This document shows, piece after piece, positions 39,542-47,800 of a stretch of 64,000 nucleotides of DNA. The notes beneath the pieces were generated by a model. The model worked only from the letters and a program-made list of their open reading frames with translations. It made no database searches and was not told the origin of the DNA. The position numbers and the translations under genes were made by a program. The first letter of the stretch is position 1; each line of letters starts with the position of its first letter. Origin of the DNA: Chrysogorgia sp. JL179-B06. Its lineage: Eukaryota; Cnidaria; Anthozoa; Scleralcyonacea; Chrysogorgiidae. The stretch covers positions 170,001 to 234,000 of the forward strand of contig JAYKKM010000472.1 in assembly GCA_035772405.1 (NCBI GenBank), given 5' to 3'.

Positions 39542-40489
39542 ATGAGTCTAAACTATGGGTATGAGTCTGACGACCCTCACGATAAAATACTAAAGAGAAC
39601 GAAAAGGCATCTGGACGAAGATCCTAAATTAAGTGCGACTGGTGGAAGGATGTCTGGAATAATAGACATGCAAGGCTCAGCGATAAAAAACGTAGCAGAC
39701 CCAGTCGATGACTCAGACGCTACCAATAAAAGAACTCTAGAACAGCTACTATCAGGTTTCCTCAAGAGTCAGTCCTATAATGTTGTGTTTGACTTCAACG
39801 TTAGCACACACGCCTTGAAAAACGTGGAATTTCACACCAATGGTTCAAACAAAGTGAAAACCATTGGTGAAACAAGCAAATTAGTGCAAAACGACCCAAC
39901 CTATGGTCCTATTATTGGCATCAGCAGTGTAAGCCAAAGTTTTCTGTCCCCTGTGCTAACACCAATCCCACTTGAGTCAGGTCTCCATTTTAATTGCCCC
40001 AGTATGCAATGGTGTGATCTCTCCATTTTTGTTGTGGTGAGGTTACCTGCTCGCACCGCTGGATCAAATTGGGAGACAATTATATCGAACGACGATGGTC
40101 AGTGGGACAAGTTCATAGGGTACAAGACTGGTATGACTAATGGACTCGCGTATGGTAGCATCCCAGCAATGGAGAGCATATGCACTGTTCCGAGTATTAT
40201 TGACCTCACAAAAATGCATATGATATCAATACACTGGCAAATGAGCAATTCACATGTCAGGGTCAACAACATCAAGTCAACCGATTCAGACTTCGTAGCG
40301 AATATGGGAAAGATAGGCACACCCTATGGAACAATTTTTGGAATACATCGACCAAGAATACCACTCGCACCTTATGCATACCCATCGTTGATAGAATTCT
40401 ACGGTGTGAAAATTGTGAGTGGTTACATGACGAACCGAGACATCATAATCATGGGTGGAGAAATGATGAAGGAATATGGTGTAAAGTAA
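39542..40489 (+). CDS. Fibre-like virion protein with phage tail-fibre motif
   Basis: 315 residues. After the MSLNYGY leader and a basic stretch, residues 35-69 read MSGIIDMQGSAIKNVADPVD followed by DSDATNKRTLEQL. This has the layout of the phage tail-fibre/collar motif (formula: M-G-x-L-D-M-x-x-x-x-I-x-N-L-x-x-P, then D-A-x-x-K). The rest is a strand-rich domain of about 240 residues (LHFNCPSMQWCDLSIFVVVR, IHWQMSNSHVRVNNI), possibly a concanavalin/LamG-like sandwich that binds a receptor or glycan. The leader is shared with candidate minor capsid protein A, as a docking tag would be. Function is inferred. Confidence 0.65.
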   Translation: MSLNYGYESDDPHDKILKRTKRHLDEDPKLSATGGRMSGIIDMQGSAIKNVADPVDDSDATNKRTLEQLLSGFLKSQSYNVVFDFNVSTHALKNVEFHTNGSNKVKTIGETSKLVQNDPTYGPIIGISSVSQSFLSPVLTPIPLESGLHFNCPSMQWCDLSIFVVVRLPARTAGSNWETIISNDDGQWDKFIGYKTGMTNGLAYGSIPAMESICTVPSIIDLTKMHMISIHWQMSNSHVRVNNIKSTDSDFVANMGKIGTPYGTIFGIHRPRIPLAPYAYPSLIEFYGVKIVSGYMTNRDIIIMGGEMMKEYGVK

Positions 40490-40696
40490 ATGGGAGCATG
40501 TATTTCGAGACCTCGTGAAACATATAAGATAAATAAGACGACTGATCACATGTTCAAAGCTGGTGGATCATTTGGCCGCGGTGACGTGACTCTCGAGCTC
40601 CACGCTGAGATTGGTATGAGGTCTAAAAAGACTTACGGCGAACCTATTATGTTACCAGAGTCAGACACTGTGGGAGTGGTAGGAGACGTGACCTAA
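40490..40696 (+). CDS. Small acylated protein, 68 residues
   Basis: It begins MGACIS, a dual-acylation pattern (Gly2 for myristate, Cys4 for palmitate, Ser6). The ATG follows directly on the stop of the fibre-like gene. The rest is soluble and charged, without a domain I know. It would be expected at a membrane face. Confidence 0.6.
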   Translation: MGACISRPRETYKINKTTDHMFKAGGSFGRGDVTLELHAEIGMRSKKTYGEPIMLPESDTVGVVGDVT

Positions 40697-40704
40697 GTTA
40701 TGTA

Positions 40705-40845
40705 ATGGGTTGGCTTAGAAAACTGGTTCGTAACATTAGAAACTTTTTCAGACGACGTAGAAAACTGAAGACTAATAAAACACACCTGCTGCATTGGTAC
40801 ACAACAAACCAGATCTATAAAAAACCTGACACCTATGTCGAGTAG
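40705..40845 (+). CDS. Small basic protein, 46 residues
   Basis: A short ORF, MGWLRKLVRNIRNFFRRRRK and about 26 more residues, with nine Arg and two Lys in the first 20. It sits in the plus-strand cluster 8 bases after the preceding stop and overlaps the first possible ATG of the nuclease gene. An amphipathic, Arg-rich helix suggests nucleic-acid or membrane binding. It could be an adenovirus-core-like peptide, but this is only by analogy. Confidence 0.45.
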   Translation: MGWLRKLVRNIRNFFRRRRKLKTNKTHLLHWYTTNQIYKKPDTYVE

Positions 40846-40867
40846 TTTTTTTTGCGAGGCTATAGTA

Positions 40868-41629
40868 ATGGCAACCAACTTGGTGCAATTATTCGATGGT
40901 CACCAAATCACGATGGCTAATCACAACGGTGAAATATGGTTCAAAGCAAGAGAAGTCGCAAGTGCTCTAGGTTACGCTCGACCAAAAGATGCAGTCAACG
41001 ACCACGTCGAACCTGATTGTAAAATGAAGATAGAGCAGGCCTCGTTTATCAACGAACTTGGAGTCTACTCATTGACGTTCTCGAGTAAAATGGAGCGTGC
41101 GAAACACTTTGGAAGGTGGGTGCACTCAGAAGTCTTACCAAGCGTTAGAAAAAGTTTAGCCGACGTTGGTCTCAAACACAATCAGTTTAAAATGATCACC
41201 GAGTTCGATCTCCACACGAAAGTCGTCGGTTTTCTTAGGAAATATTATCCAGAAGCTATTTTGATAGCCGCTTGTGGTGAAAATCAAGACACTCCGAGTA
41301 AAAGAATAAATTCGTGGAAAAAAGGTTACCAACGTGGAACACCTGACTTAGTTATTGCTAATGCAAACCGACAGCACAGCGGGCTTGTGATTGAGTTCAA
41401 GAACCCGGGTGGCACAGGTAGGACACCCAAAGAGCAAGACTCTCTGCTACTCAGATATAAATCCGCTGGTTATCTAACACTCTTGTGCGACTCATACGAC
41501 GACGCTATTACCACAGTAATAAAATATTTCTTTGACGTTGGGTTTCAGTGCTCTCAGTGTTTTCGTAAATTTAAGAATAAATCAGCGTTGAGTAACCATG
41601 AGAGACGCTATTGTAAAGAGACTTTTTAG
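40868..41629 (+). CDS. Bro-N / VRR-NUC / C2H2 fusion protein
   Basis: 253 residues from the ATG at 40868 (an upstream ATG at 40835 overlaps the small basic ORF). Residues about 5-105 are a Bro-N domain: IWFKAREVASALGYARPKDA, then NELGVYSLTFSSKMERAKHF and RWVHSEVLPSVRK. Residues about 115-220 are a VRR-NUC nuclease: GTPDLVIAN with catalytic Asp, IEFKNPGGTGRTPKEQ with ExK, and YKSAGYLTLLCDS. The end is a C2H2 finger, CSQCFRKFKNKSALSNH with the second His/Cys part following. Bro-N binds DNA in viral proteins; VRR-NUC cuts branched DNA in known relatives. This would suit resolving replication intermediates. Intact. Confidence 0.85.
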   Translation: MATNLVQLFDGHQITMANHNGEIWFKAREVASALGYARPKDAVNDHVEPDCKMKIEQASFINELGVYSLTFSSKMERAKHFGRWVHSEVLPSVRKSLADVGLKHNQFKMITEFDLHTKVVGFLRKYYPEAILIAACGENQDTPSKRINSWKKGYQRGTPDLVIANANRQHSGLVIEFKNPGGTGRTPKEQDSLLLRYKSAGYLTLLCDSYDDAITTVIKYFFDVGFQCSQCFRKFKNKSALSNHERRYCKETF

Positions 41630-41831
41630 ACATCGAGTAATGAGTCGTTGAGACAACTGCTCTAGCATTTTTTAAAGACGTTTTTAACTCAGTAAAAAAT
41701 ATCTGCGAAACTTTCTCTCTTTATTTCACAAACCTTCTGACCACTGTGTGAAAAAACGTTTCTACTGTACATTGGACGCTTCATGTGACCAATGTATAAA
41801 TTTTAAAAAAGTGGGGTATTCGAGAACACCC
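41630..41831. terminator. Convergent intergenic region with polyadenylation-type signals
   Basis: The plus block (to 41629) and the minus block (from 41832) end here facing each other. TTTATTT at about 41720 reads AAATAAA on minus, a plausible poly(A) signal for the thymidine kinase transcript. No ORF or stable hairpin was seen. Confidence 0.45.
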
Positions 41832-42404
41832 TTAATTTTGTGTGGAAGGATGATGACGTCTACACACTGCACGATATTGCTCAGCACCACCAACAAATGA
41901 TGGTCCTGGATTATATCTCCAATTGAATGGCGCTTCAACAGTTGTTCCGCGAGTGTCACGACAAACAGCGCAATACGCTTTTAGAAATGTGATGTCGTCT
42001 GCCATTGGGAACAACGTGTCAAGTTCACCAAGTCTTTTTAAATGCTCTGTTGTTATGAGACCACAAATAATGACGTGAATGCCAGCTTTAATGTATTCGC
42101 GAATAATTGGGAGTAACCCAGAGTACCAATGGCCTTCATCAATGCCGATGACGTCGTAGTCAGCTATCTCGGAAGAACTCGGGAGGTTGGTGATTAACTT
42201 CGCAGGTAAACTGTCTGATCCGACAACAATGGTCTGACGATGTGTGGAGAACGCGTGGTCAGTTCGCCTAGTGTCGCCTGTGTTGTTCATGTAGAGGACT
42301 TTGAGCCCTGATTTACTTAACGTGATTAACCTACGAAGAGTCTCGGTCGTTTTTCCTGCAAACATGGGGCCAATCACGATTTCTAGTTTACCGAGTTTCT
42401 TCAT
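41832..42404 (-). CDS. Thymidine kinase (TK1-like, type II)
   Basis: 190 residues. The P-loop is VIGPMFAGKTTETLRR (residues 10-25). The second acidic motif is VIGIDEGHWY, where TK1 enzymes usually have Gln-Phe after the Gly, so His-Trp is a difference at a residue near the nucleoside. A lasso region, NPGPSFVGGAEQYRAVCRRH, and two Cys pairs (CAVC and CRRH) match the zinc site and substrate loop of TK1. The enzyme makes dTMP from thymidine, feeding DNA synthesis. It heads away from the polymerase block and is followed upstream by zinc-finger genes. Intact. Not in the usual Polinton core. Confidence 0.9.
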   Translation of the reverse strand: MKKLGKLEIVIGPMFAGKTTETLRRLITLSKSGLKVLYMNNTGDTRRTDHAFSTHRQTIVVGSDSLPAKLITNLPSSSEIADYDVIGIDEGHWYSGLLPIIREYIKAGIHVIICGLITTEHLKRLGELDTLFPMADDITFLKAYCAVCRDTRGTTVEAPFNWRYNPGPSFVGGAEQYRAVCRRHHPSTQN

Positions 42405-42741
42405 GATTACTATACCTCCAGAGAAATGTTCTCTCCTGTTGCGGCAACTGTTGTTCGTTGTTAAATATCCGCTGAAGCTCTAAGTTTTTAAGGTGGGACT
42501 GTGAGCTCTCGTGTCTCAAGCGATACAGTGGGTCGTTGGCGGCCACACCGCATGGGTGACAGGTGTACACGTTTTCGTCTCTCGCAAAGTGTCTGTGGGC
42601 GGGCGAGAGTACGTGGTCCCTGATATCATCCGCACCCAGTATCTCATTACACCCCACCTTGCAAACGTGAACGTCGCGGTTTGCGGCGAGCTCTAGCCAC
42701 GCTTTGGCTTTGGTTGGGCATGGTTTTCCACATAAGGGTCG
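42388..42741 (-). CDS. Zinc-finger protein piece, frameshifted from upstream ORF
   Basis: Open from a stop at about 42742 with no ATG. It carries CGKPC, then VHVCKVGCNEILGADDIRDH and VYTCHPCGVAANDPLYRLRH, two Cys/His clusters that look like paired zinc fingers (CxxxC or CxxC with His-x-His ends). It overlaps the thymidine kinase start by 17 bases. Because the reading frame just upstream (42647-43123) flows into it with a one-base change near 42733-42737, I think both are one gene. Confidence 0.6.
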   Translation of the reverse strand, partial: RPLCGKPCPTKAKAWLELAANRDVHVCKVGCNEILGADDIRDHVLSPAHRHFARDENVYTCHPCGVAANDPLYRLRHESSQSHLKNLELQRIFNNEQQLPQQERTFLWRYSNHEETR

Positions 42742-43123
42742 CTAAGAACACTTGGAGGAAATTACCGAGTAATGTAGCTGTGGACCCACGAGGGTTGTTC
42801 AAGTAGACATCACTTGCTAACATAAGGTACTTGAATGATGAGTAACACCACACAGGGATTATGCCAGCTAATGTATCAGCAAGCTCGTTGGCTCTCTCCT
42901 CTCGAAGATCGATCCAAGCGTCGAGAAGATACCTCGTATGGCGGACCTGAGAGCCAAGCCGTTTTGGCTGCCCTTCAGGGTCAGGGTCGAACAGTGTGTA
43001 TGTTGAGAAGTACTTGTTTAAGACGCTAGGCCCAGAGGTGTCTTGTGAGGTAGACACACTGACAAAGGCCGTTCTCAGCATGTTGGCAATATCTTCTTCG
43101 CTAATTTCTCGGGCTTGAGTCAT
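42647..43123 (-). CDS. Polinton protein, N-terminal part before zinc fingers
   Basis: 158 residues with a real ATG at 43123. Helical, with YLLDAWIDLREERANELADT and a hydrophobic stretch ATLLGNFLQVFLATLM. The last 25 or so residues (Arg-rich) are likely read in the wrong frame, since the zinc-finger frame is conserved-looking and open there. Unknown function; the zinc fingers in the continuing frame suggest nucleic-acid binding. Confidence 0.6.
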   Translation of the reverse strand: MTQAREISEEDIANMLRTAFVSVSTSQDTSGPSVLNKYFSTYTLFDPDPEGQPKRLGSQVRHTRYLLDAWIDLREERANELADTLAGIIPVWCYSSFKYLMLASDVYLNNPRGSTATLLGNFLQVFLATLMWKTMPNQSQSVARARRKPRRSRLQGGV

Positions 43124-43253
43124 TATGTTATACTCTCAGAAAAAACCCTAATTTTTAGTGCGTTTGGTCTGGAACTGTGAGATACCTGTGAGGTTATCTG
43201 TGAGACACCTGTGAGGTCATCTGTGAGTAAGATAACACGTGATAGTGTATTAG
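43124..43253. promoter_or_regulatory. Divergent promoter region with 23-bp tandem repeat
   Basis: It separates the minus block (start 43123) from the plus block (start 43254). Two 23-bp units, 43175-43197 and 43198-43220, begin CTGTGAGAYACCTGTGAGGT, and a third partial unit starts at 43221. A TATA-like ATAACATAA stands just before the minus start. The repeats may be binding sites for a regulator. Confidence 0.5.
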
Positions 43254-43598
43254 ATGGCTGAGGACTCACAGACGGCTGTTGAAGCTAAGATCACAGCTGA
43301 TGTGAAAAGTGTTAAGGTGAAGGACCCAAAGCGCGTCGCTGCTGGTAAAAAGTTGGCTGAGATATCGAAAGCTGCGAAAGAAAAGAAAATGCGTGAAATG
43401 ATAGTCAACGAAGAACAGGGTGGTGAGTGGAGCTATGGTTATATTGTCGGAACACTTGGTGTTGTCATCGCCGCTGCTTCGCTATGGTACACAATTAGCA
43501 GTGAGAAAGAGACACAATTAGAGCCTGTGAGCACTGTGGTTAGCACGTCAGAAAATCGTAGAACTTGTCGTCCAGCGTTAGACACATTTGATTCTTGA
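43254..43598 (+). CDS. Small single-pass membrane protein, 114 residues
   Basis: A Lys-rich N-terminus (KVKDPKRVAAGKKLAEISKA) precedes one membrane segment, YIVGTLGVVIAAASLWYTI at about residues 63-81, and a Ser/Thr-rich tail. It is first in a tight plus-strand run that leads to the polymerase. No family recognised; a virion membrane or assembly role is possible. Confidence 0.6.
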   Translation: MAEDSQTAVEAKITADVKSVKVKDPKRVAAGKKLAEISKAAKEKKMREMIVNEEQGGEWSYGYIVGTLGVVIAAASLWYTISSEKETQLEPVSTVVSTSENRRTCRPALDTFDS

Positions 43599-43613
43599 AC
43601 AAAACACACGACA

Positions 43614-43856
43614 ATGTATATGGCTGCGATCGATCGAAAAGAACTTATGAACGAATTGTACGACGCGCTACTTGTTACGACTGGCGCTGTGGTAGTGAGT
43701 ATGATTTCTAAAAAGGCTTTGGGAGAACCATTGGGAACACCAGAGACAGTGAAAGGCACAGTGAAACTTGCTGCAGCTGTTGGTGCAGGAACGCTGTTAG
43801 TAAAATGGATGCAATCGAAAAAGTGGATACCGACAGACCCATTCAAATCAACGTAA
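43614..43856 (+). CDS. Small hydrophobic protein, 80 residues
   Basis: Two hydrophobic segments (ALLVTTGAVVVSMI and VKLAAAVGAGTLLVKWM) with a short linker. The start may be the second Met (MAAIDRKEL). It lies 15 bases after the previous stop and 4 bases before the next start. Function unknown. Confidence 0.6.
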   Translation: MYMAAIDRKELMNELYDALLVTTGAVVVSMISKKALGEPLGTPETVKGTVKLAAAVGAGTLLVKWMQSKKWIPTDPFKST

Positions 43857-43860
43857 GTTA

Positions 43861-44280
43861 ATGGTGAGTGTTGTGGCTGGAGGGATATTTAATGCAGTGG
43901 CTTTTGCAGGCGCTGGCTTTATGTTTTCAAAGTTCAATCACACAGGTTATGAAGCTGAGATGAAAAGGCATAACCATGCGTTGGAGCAGTTAGCCAGCGC
44001 GAAAGAAGCGTGGTATGAGAATGAGGTCGCCAAGAAAGATAAGATCCAACGTTTACGGCAAATGCTCTCAGATGCTAACGCTGACATCAATGACACAAAC
44101 CATGCGTTGGAAGAACTTAGAAGCGTGATGACCATACAGTACAGCGGACGAGTGTTCACTGAGAGTCCGAGGGTTGCGGATTACTACCAACCGAGTGCGG
44201 AAATGAAGGAGTACCAATTGTTGTTTGTTAGCGCGCTAGGTTTGGGTAGTGGAATAGCGGTGTGGGTGCTAACTCGGTAA
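43861..44280 (+). CDS. Two-membrane-segment coiled-coil protein, 139 residues
   Basis: A hydrophobic N-terminal segment (VVAGGIFNAVAFAGAGFMF) and a C-terminal one (LLFVSALGLGSGIAVWVLT) enclose a long coiled coil, about residues 28-95 (MKRHNHALEQLASAKEAWYE). The layout of anchors at both ends could tether or bend membrane. No family recognised. Confidence 0.6.
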   Translation: MVSVVAGGIFNAVAFAGAGFMFSKFNHTGYEAEMKRHNHALEQLASAKEAWYENEVAKKDKIQRLRQMLSDANADINDTNHALEELRSVMTIQYSGRVFTESPRVADYYQPSAEMKEYQLLFVSALGLGSGIAVWVLTR

Positions 44281-44306
44281 AAAAATGTTGGAGTAGTATA
44301 AGAGTG

Positions 44307-44570
44307 ATGGACAAACTTATGAGGCAGATGAGCTACGGCTACACAATTGACGAAATCGCGAGTGAGACGCAAATTGAGTGTGGAGACACCCCTAGGCTCT
44401 ACTACTGCTCGGATTGTGACATTATGAAAAACATGACTGACTGCGGTGGGTACACGTGTCCAAAGTGTGGCGACACCGAATGGGGTTACGTTCAGAGTTA
44501 TAGTGACATGAGGCTCACACGACCAACAAGCGGTCTTGGTGGATGGGGAGGAGACTACGGAACGTTGTGA
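44307..44570 (+). CDS. Zinc-ribbon protein, 87 residues
   Basis: Starts MDKLMRQMSYGYT; an earlier GTG at 44262 is unlikely to be used. Cys pairs YYCSDCDIM and YTCPKCGDTEW form a four-Cys zinc ribbon. The Gly-rich tail overlaps the next start by 28 bases. Transcription- or DNA-linked roles are usual for ribbons, but nothing more specific can be said. Confidence 0.6.
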   Translation: MDKLMRQMSYGYTIDEIASETQIECGDTPRLYYCSDCDIMKNMTDCGGYTCPKCGDTEWGYVQSYSDMRLTRPTSGLGGWGGDYGTL

Positions 44571-44866
44571 AGGGTGAGCACCTTGAGTTGATAAAAGAGG
44601 ACTTCTTGAAAGTTGTCAATGCGTTGTACTCATGCAATTTGGTAAAGGGTAGAAATGTCAGCAGATATGGGTACTACATTATTAGGTTGTGCCACAGAAG
44701 ACGAGTCGAGACACTCAAGAAGGTGTCAGACCTCAAAGACGGGAAGGTGAAAGACTTGTTTGACAACAATCTGTTTGGGGTGGTGTATCCAAAGTTGGGA
44801 TGGTGTGAGAGTGGTGATCGCTATTACAACGAGTGGCTTAGGAAAAAAAACAAGTGTAGTATATAG
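44543..44866 (+). CDS. Small basic protein, 107 residues
   Basis: Basic and mixed helix/strand (HLELIKEDFLKVVNALYSCN, then YYIIRLCHRRRVETLKKV). Its start overlaps the zinc-ribbon gene and its end is 5 bases before the polymerase ATG. It may serve replication given its place, for example as a DNA-binding or terminal protein candidate, but no motif proves it. Confidence 0.55.
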   Translation: MGRRLRNVVKGEHLELIKEDFLKVVNALYSCNLVKGRNVSRYGYYIIRLCHRRRVETLKKVSDLKDGKVKDLFDNNLFGVVYPKLGWCESGDRYYNEWLRKKNKCSI

Positions 44867-44871
44867 AAGCC

Positions 44872-47800
44872 ATGGATGACGTCACAGAAAACTCACTTGT
44901 TAGAAATGGTGCAGCCGTTGTAAATCCACTAACAGGTAGAGCAATCAACGTCCACGGGCGAGTCTACAATCAACTTGTTAGAGATGGTGTTTTTAGTGAC
45001 ACGACAAATGTCAGCACTATTAATCCGCTGACAAACAGGCGAGTTAACGTTGGCAGTCGGACACACAACCGTCTTGTCAGAAACCAGGAGGCACAACCCA
45101 CAGTTGAAGACCATAGCCCACGGCTGTTGAGTCAAGCGCTGAGAGGGTTCACCAGGTCCTATGGAGTCGAGGTGGTTAACGATAGAGACATCAATCAGGT
45201 AAACGGCAGTAGAAGCGCTGTCATTAATCTTTTGAGACGTGAACTAGGTGAGACCAACGGAATGAAAGTGGTAGAGACAGTTAAGGTCACTTTTGAGAAG
45301 GCTTTAGAACTCGATAAGACCACGTACAAAACTGCCTACTTTAACAGTGAAACGTTTGTCGTCATTAACGAGCGTGACATCGAAGGTGTTGCCAACCGTG
45401 GATCGGAACAAATCTTGACACGGATAGCTGGGTGGCTATCTGAGGGGTCTGGATGGACTATCGACAAAATAGATGCGCACTACGTCAATATCGCTATTTA
45501 CAGACCTCTGCATGGGAGTAGCTACATTGCGCTGCCAAAGGAGTTGCGCAATAGTATGAAGGGCTTGATAAACGTAAATAACGATGATGACAACGAGTGC
45601 TTTAGATGGTGCCACCTCGCACATAAGTTTCCTGTTGGAAAACACTCTGATAGAACGTCGAAGTACGCTAAGCATGTCGGCGAGCTGAATTATGACGGAA
45701 TTGACTTCCCAGTCACACTCAAAGATTACAACAAGATCGAAAAGGCGAACGATATTAGCATTAATGTTTTTGGGTACGAAAATAAGCAGCCATTCCCTGT
45801 GTACGTTTCTAAGGAAGTGCACCCCGACCACATGGACCTATTGTTGATAACTAACGACGTAGGCAACAAGCACTATGTGTACATTCGCGATTTTAACAAA
45901 TTCATGTACCGCCAGACAAAGTATAAGGCTAGAAAACACTTTTGTAGATATTGCTTGCAGTGTTTTAGTCGAGCGGACGTGCTTGAAAGTCATGTTGAAG
46001 TATGTTTGGTCATCAATGGGAAGCAAGCTATTAAAATGCCGCAAAAAGGTGCGAAAGTGAAATACGAGAATTTTAGTAGGCAGCTAAACGTACCATTTGT
46101 GGTGTACGCAGACTTTGAGGCTATCACACAGAAGGTGCACACAACAAAGCTGTCAAGCGAGTGTAGCTACACAAACGCTTATCAGAGACACGTTGACTGT
46201 GGCTATGGGTATAAATTAGTTTGTTGCTACGACAATGAGTACAGTAAGCCAGTAAAAGTGTATCGCGGTGAAAACGCAGTCAACAAGTTCATTGGGGAGA
46301 TGTTAGAGATTGTCGAATATTGTAAAGAAACATCTGAGAGTCACTTTAACAAAGAAATGGTGCTGACTGATGACGATAAGAAGAATTTCGACGAGGCCAA
46401 GAGTTGCCATATTTGCAGTGTTGAGTACACTGGTGCTGACGTTAGAGTGAGAGACCACTGTCACGTGTCAGGTAAGTACAGAGGGTCTGCACACCGCGAT
46501 TGTAACGTGAACTTTAAGTTGACTGACAAAATCCCTGTGATCTTTCATAACTTGCGCGGCTACGATAGCCATTTCATCATGCAGGAGATTGGCAAGTTTG
46601 GTCAAGACATAAATGTGATACCGAACAACATGGAGAAGTACATGGCGTTCATGCTTGGAAAAAACTTGGTATTTTTGGACAGCTTTCAGTTCATGAGTAG
46701 TGGTCTAGACAACTTGGTGAGGAACCTACCAAGGGACGCTTTCAAATACACGTCAGAAGTGTTTCACGATGAGGGGTTGGCACTTATGACAAGAAAGGGG
46801 GTCTATCCCTATGATTACATGGACTCCTTTGAAAAATTCGACGAGCGCGAGCTACCCTCCAAAAAAGATTTCTACAGCGTTCTGAACGATGAGCACATCA
46901 CGGAAGAAATGCACGAGCGTGCCATCGATGTGTGGGACTACTTCGACGTTGAAAGTATGGGTGAGTATCACGACCTGTATTTGAAAAGCGATGTGCTCTT
47001 GCTTGCCGACGTTTTTGAGAACTTTAGAAAGACATGCCATCGTGAGTACAAACTAGACCCGTGTCACTATTTCACATCGCCCGGATTGGCTTGGGACGCC
47101 ATGTTAAAGATGACTGGAGTAGAACTCGAATTATTGTCCGACATTGACATGTTCCAGTTTGTAGAGTTGGGTATGCGTGGTGGTGTGAGCTACATATGCA
47201 ACAGACATGGCGTGGCGAATAATAAGTACATGAAAGGGTATGACAAAGCGCAAGAGTCGAAGTATTTGATGTACCTTGATGCCAACAATTTGTATGGATG
47301 GGCAATGAGTCGAAGTCTACCTACGGGTGGCTTCAAGTGGTTGACTGAGAAAGAAATAAAAAAGGTTAATCTATGCGACTATCACAACGACAGTAAAAAG
47401 GGCTTACTGCTCGAAGTCGACTTGGAGTACCCAGCCCATTTGCACGACCTACACAACGATTACCCGTTGGCTCCGGAGAAGATGGAGATAACCGTTGACA
47501 TGTTGTCGGAGTACTGCACGAAAATCAAAAATAAGTTTAACGTGAGTGTTGGTGGTGTAAAGAAGCTGGTGACTAATTTGATGGATAAAAAAAAGTATGT
47601 GTGTCACTACGGAAATCTGCAGTTGTACATGGATCTTGGATTAAAAATCAATAAGATTCACAGGGTCCTGCAGTTTGACCAGTCCAAGTGGCTAGGCAAG
47701 TACATCGACTTTAACACAGTCAAAAGAACTGCGGCTAAGAACGCTTTTGAGAAGGACTTCTTCAAGTTGATGAACAACAGTGTGTTCGGAAAAACGATGG

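Noticed and set aside
44262..44306. Upstream GTG start with a MGANS myristoylation pattern for the zinc-ribbon gene
   Set aside because: The codon is GTG, it overlaps the previous gene's end, and a good ATG follows at 44307.
45436..45831. 131-residue minus ORF inside the polymerase
   Set aside because: Antisense to the intact polymerase frame with no protein-like motif; a shadow.
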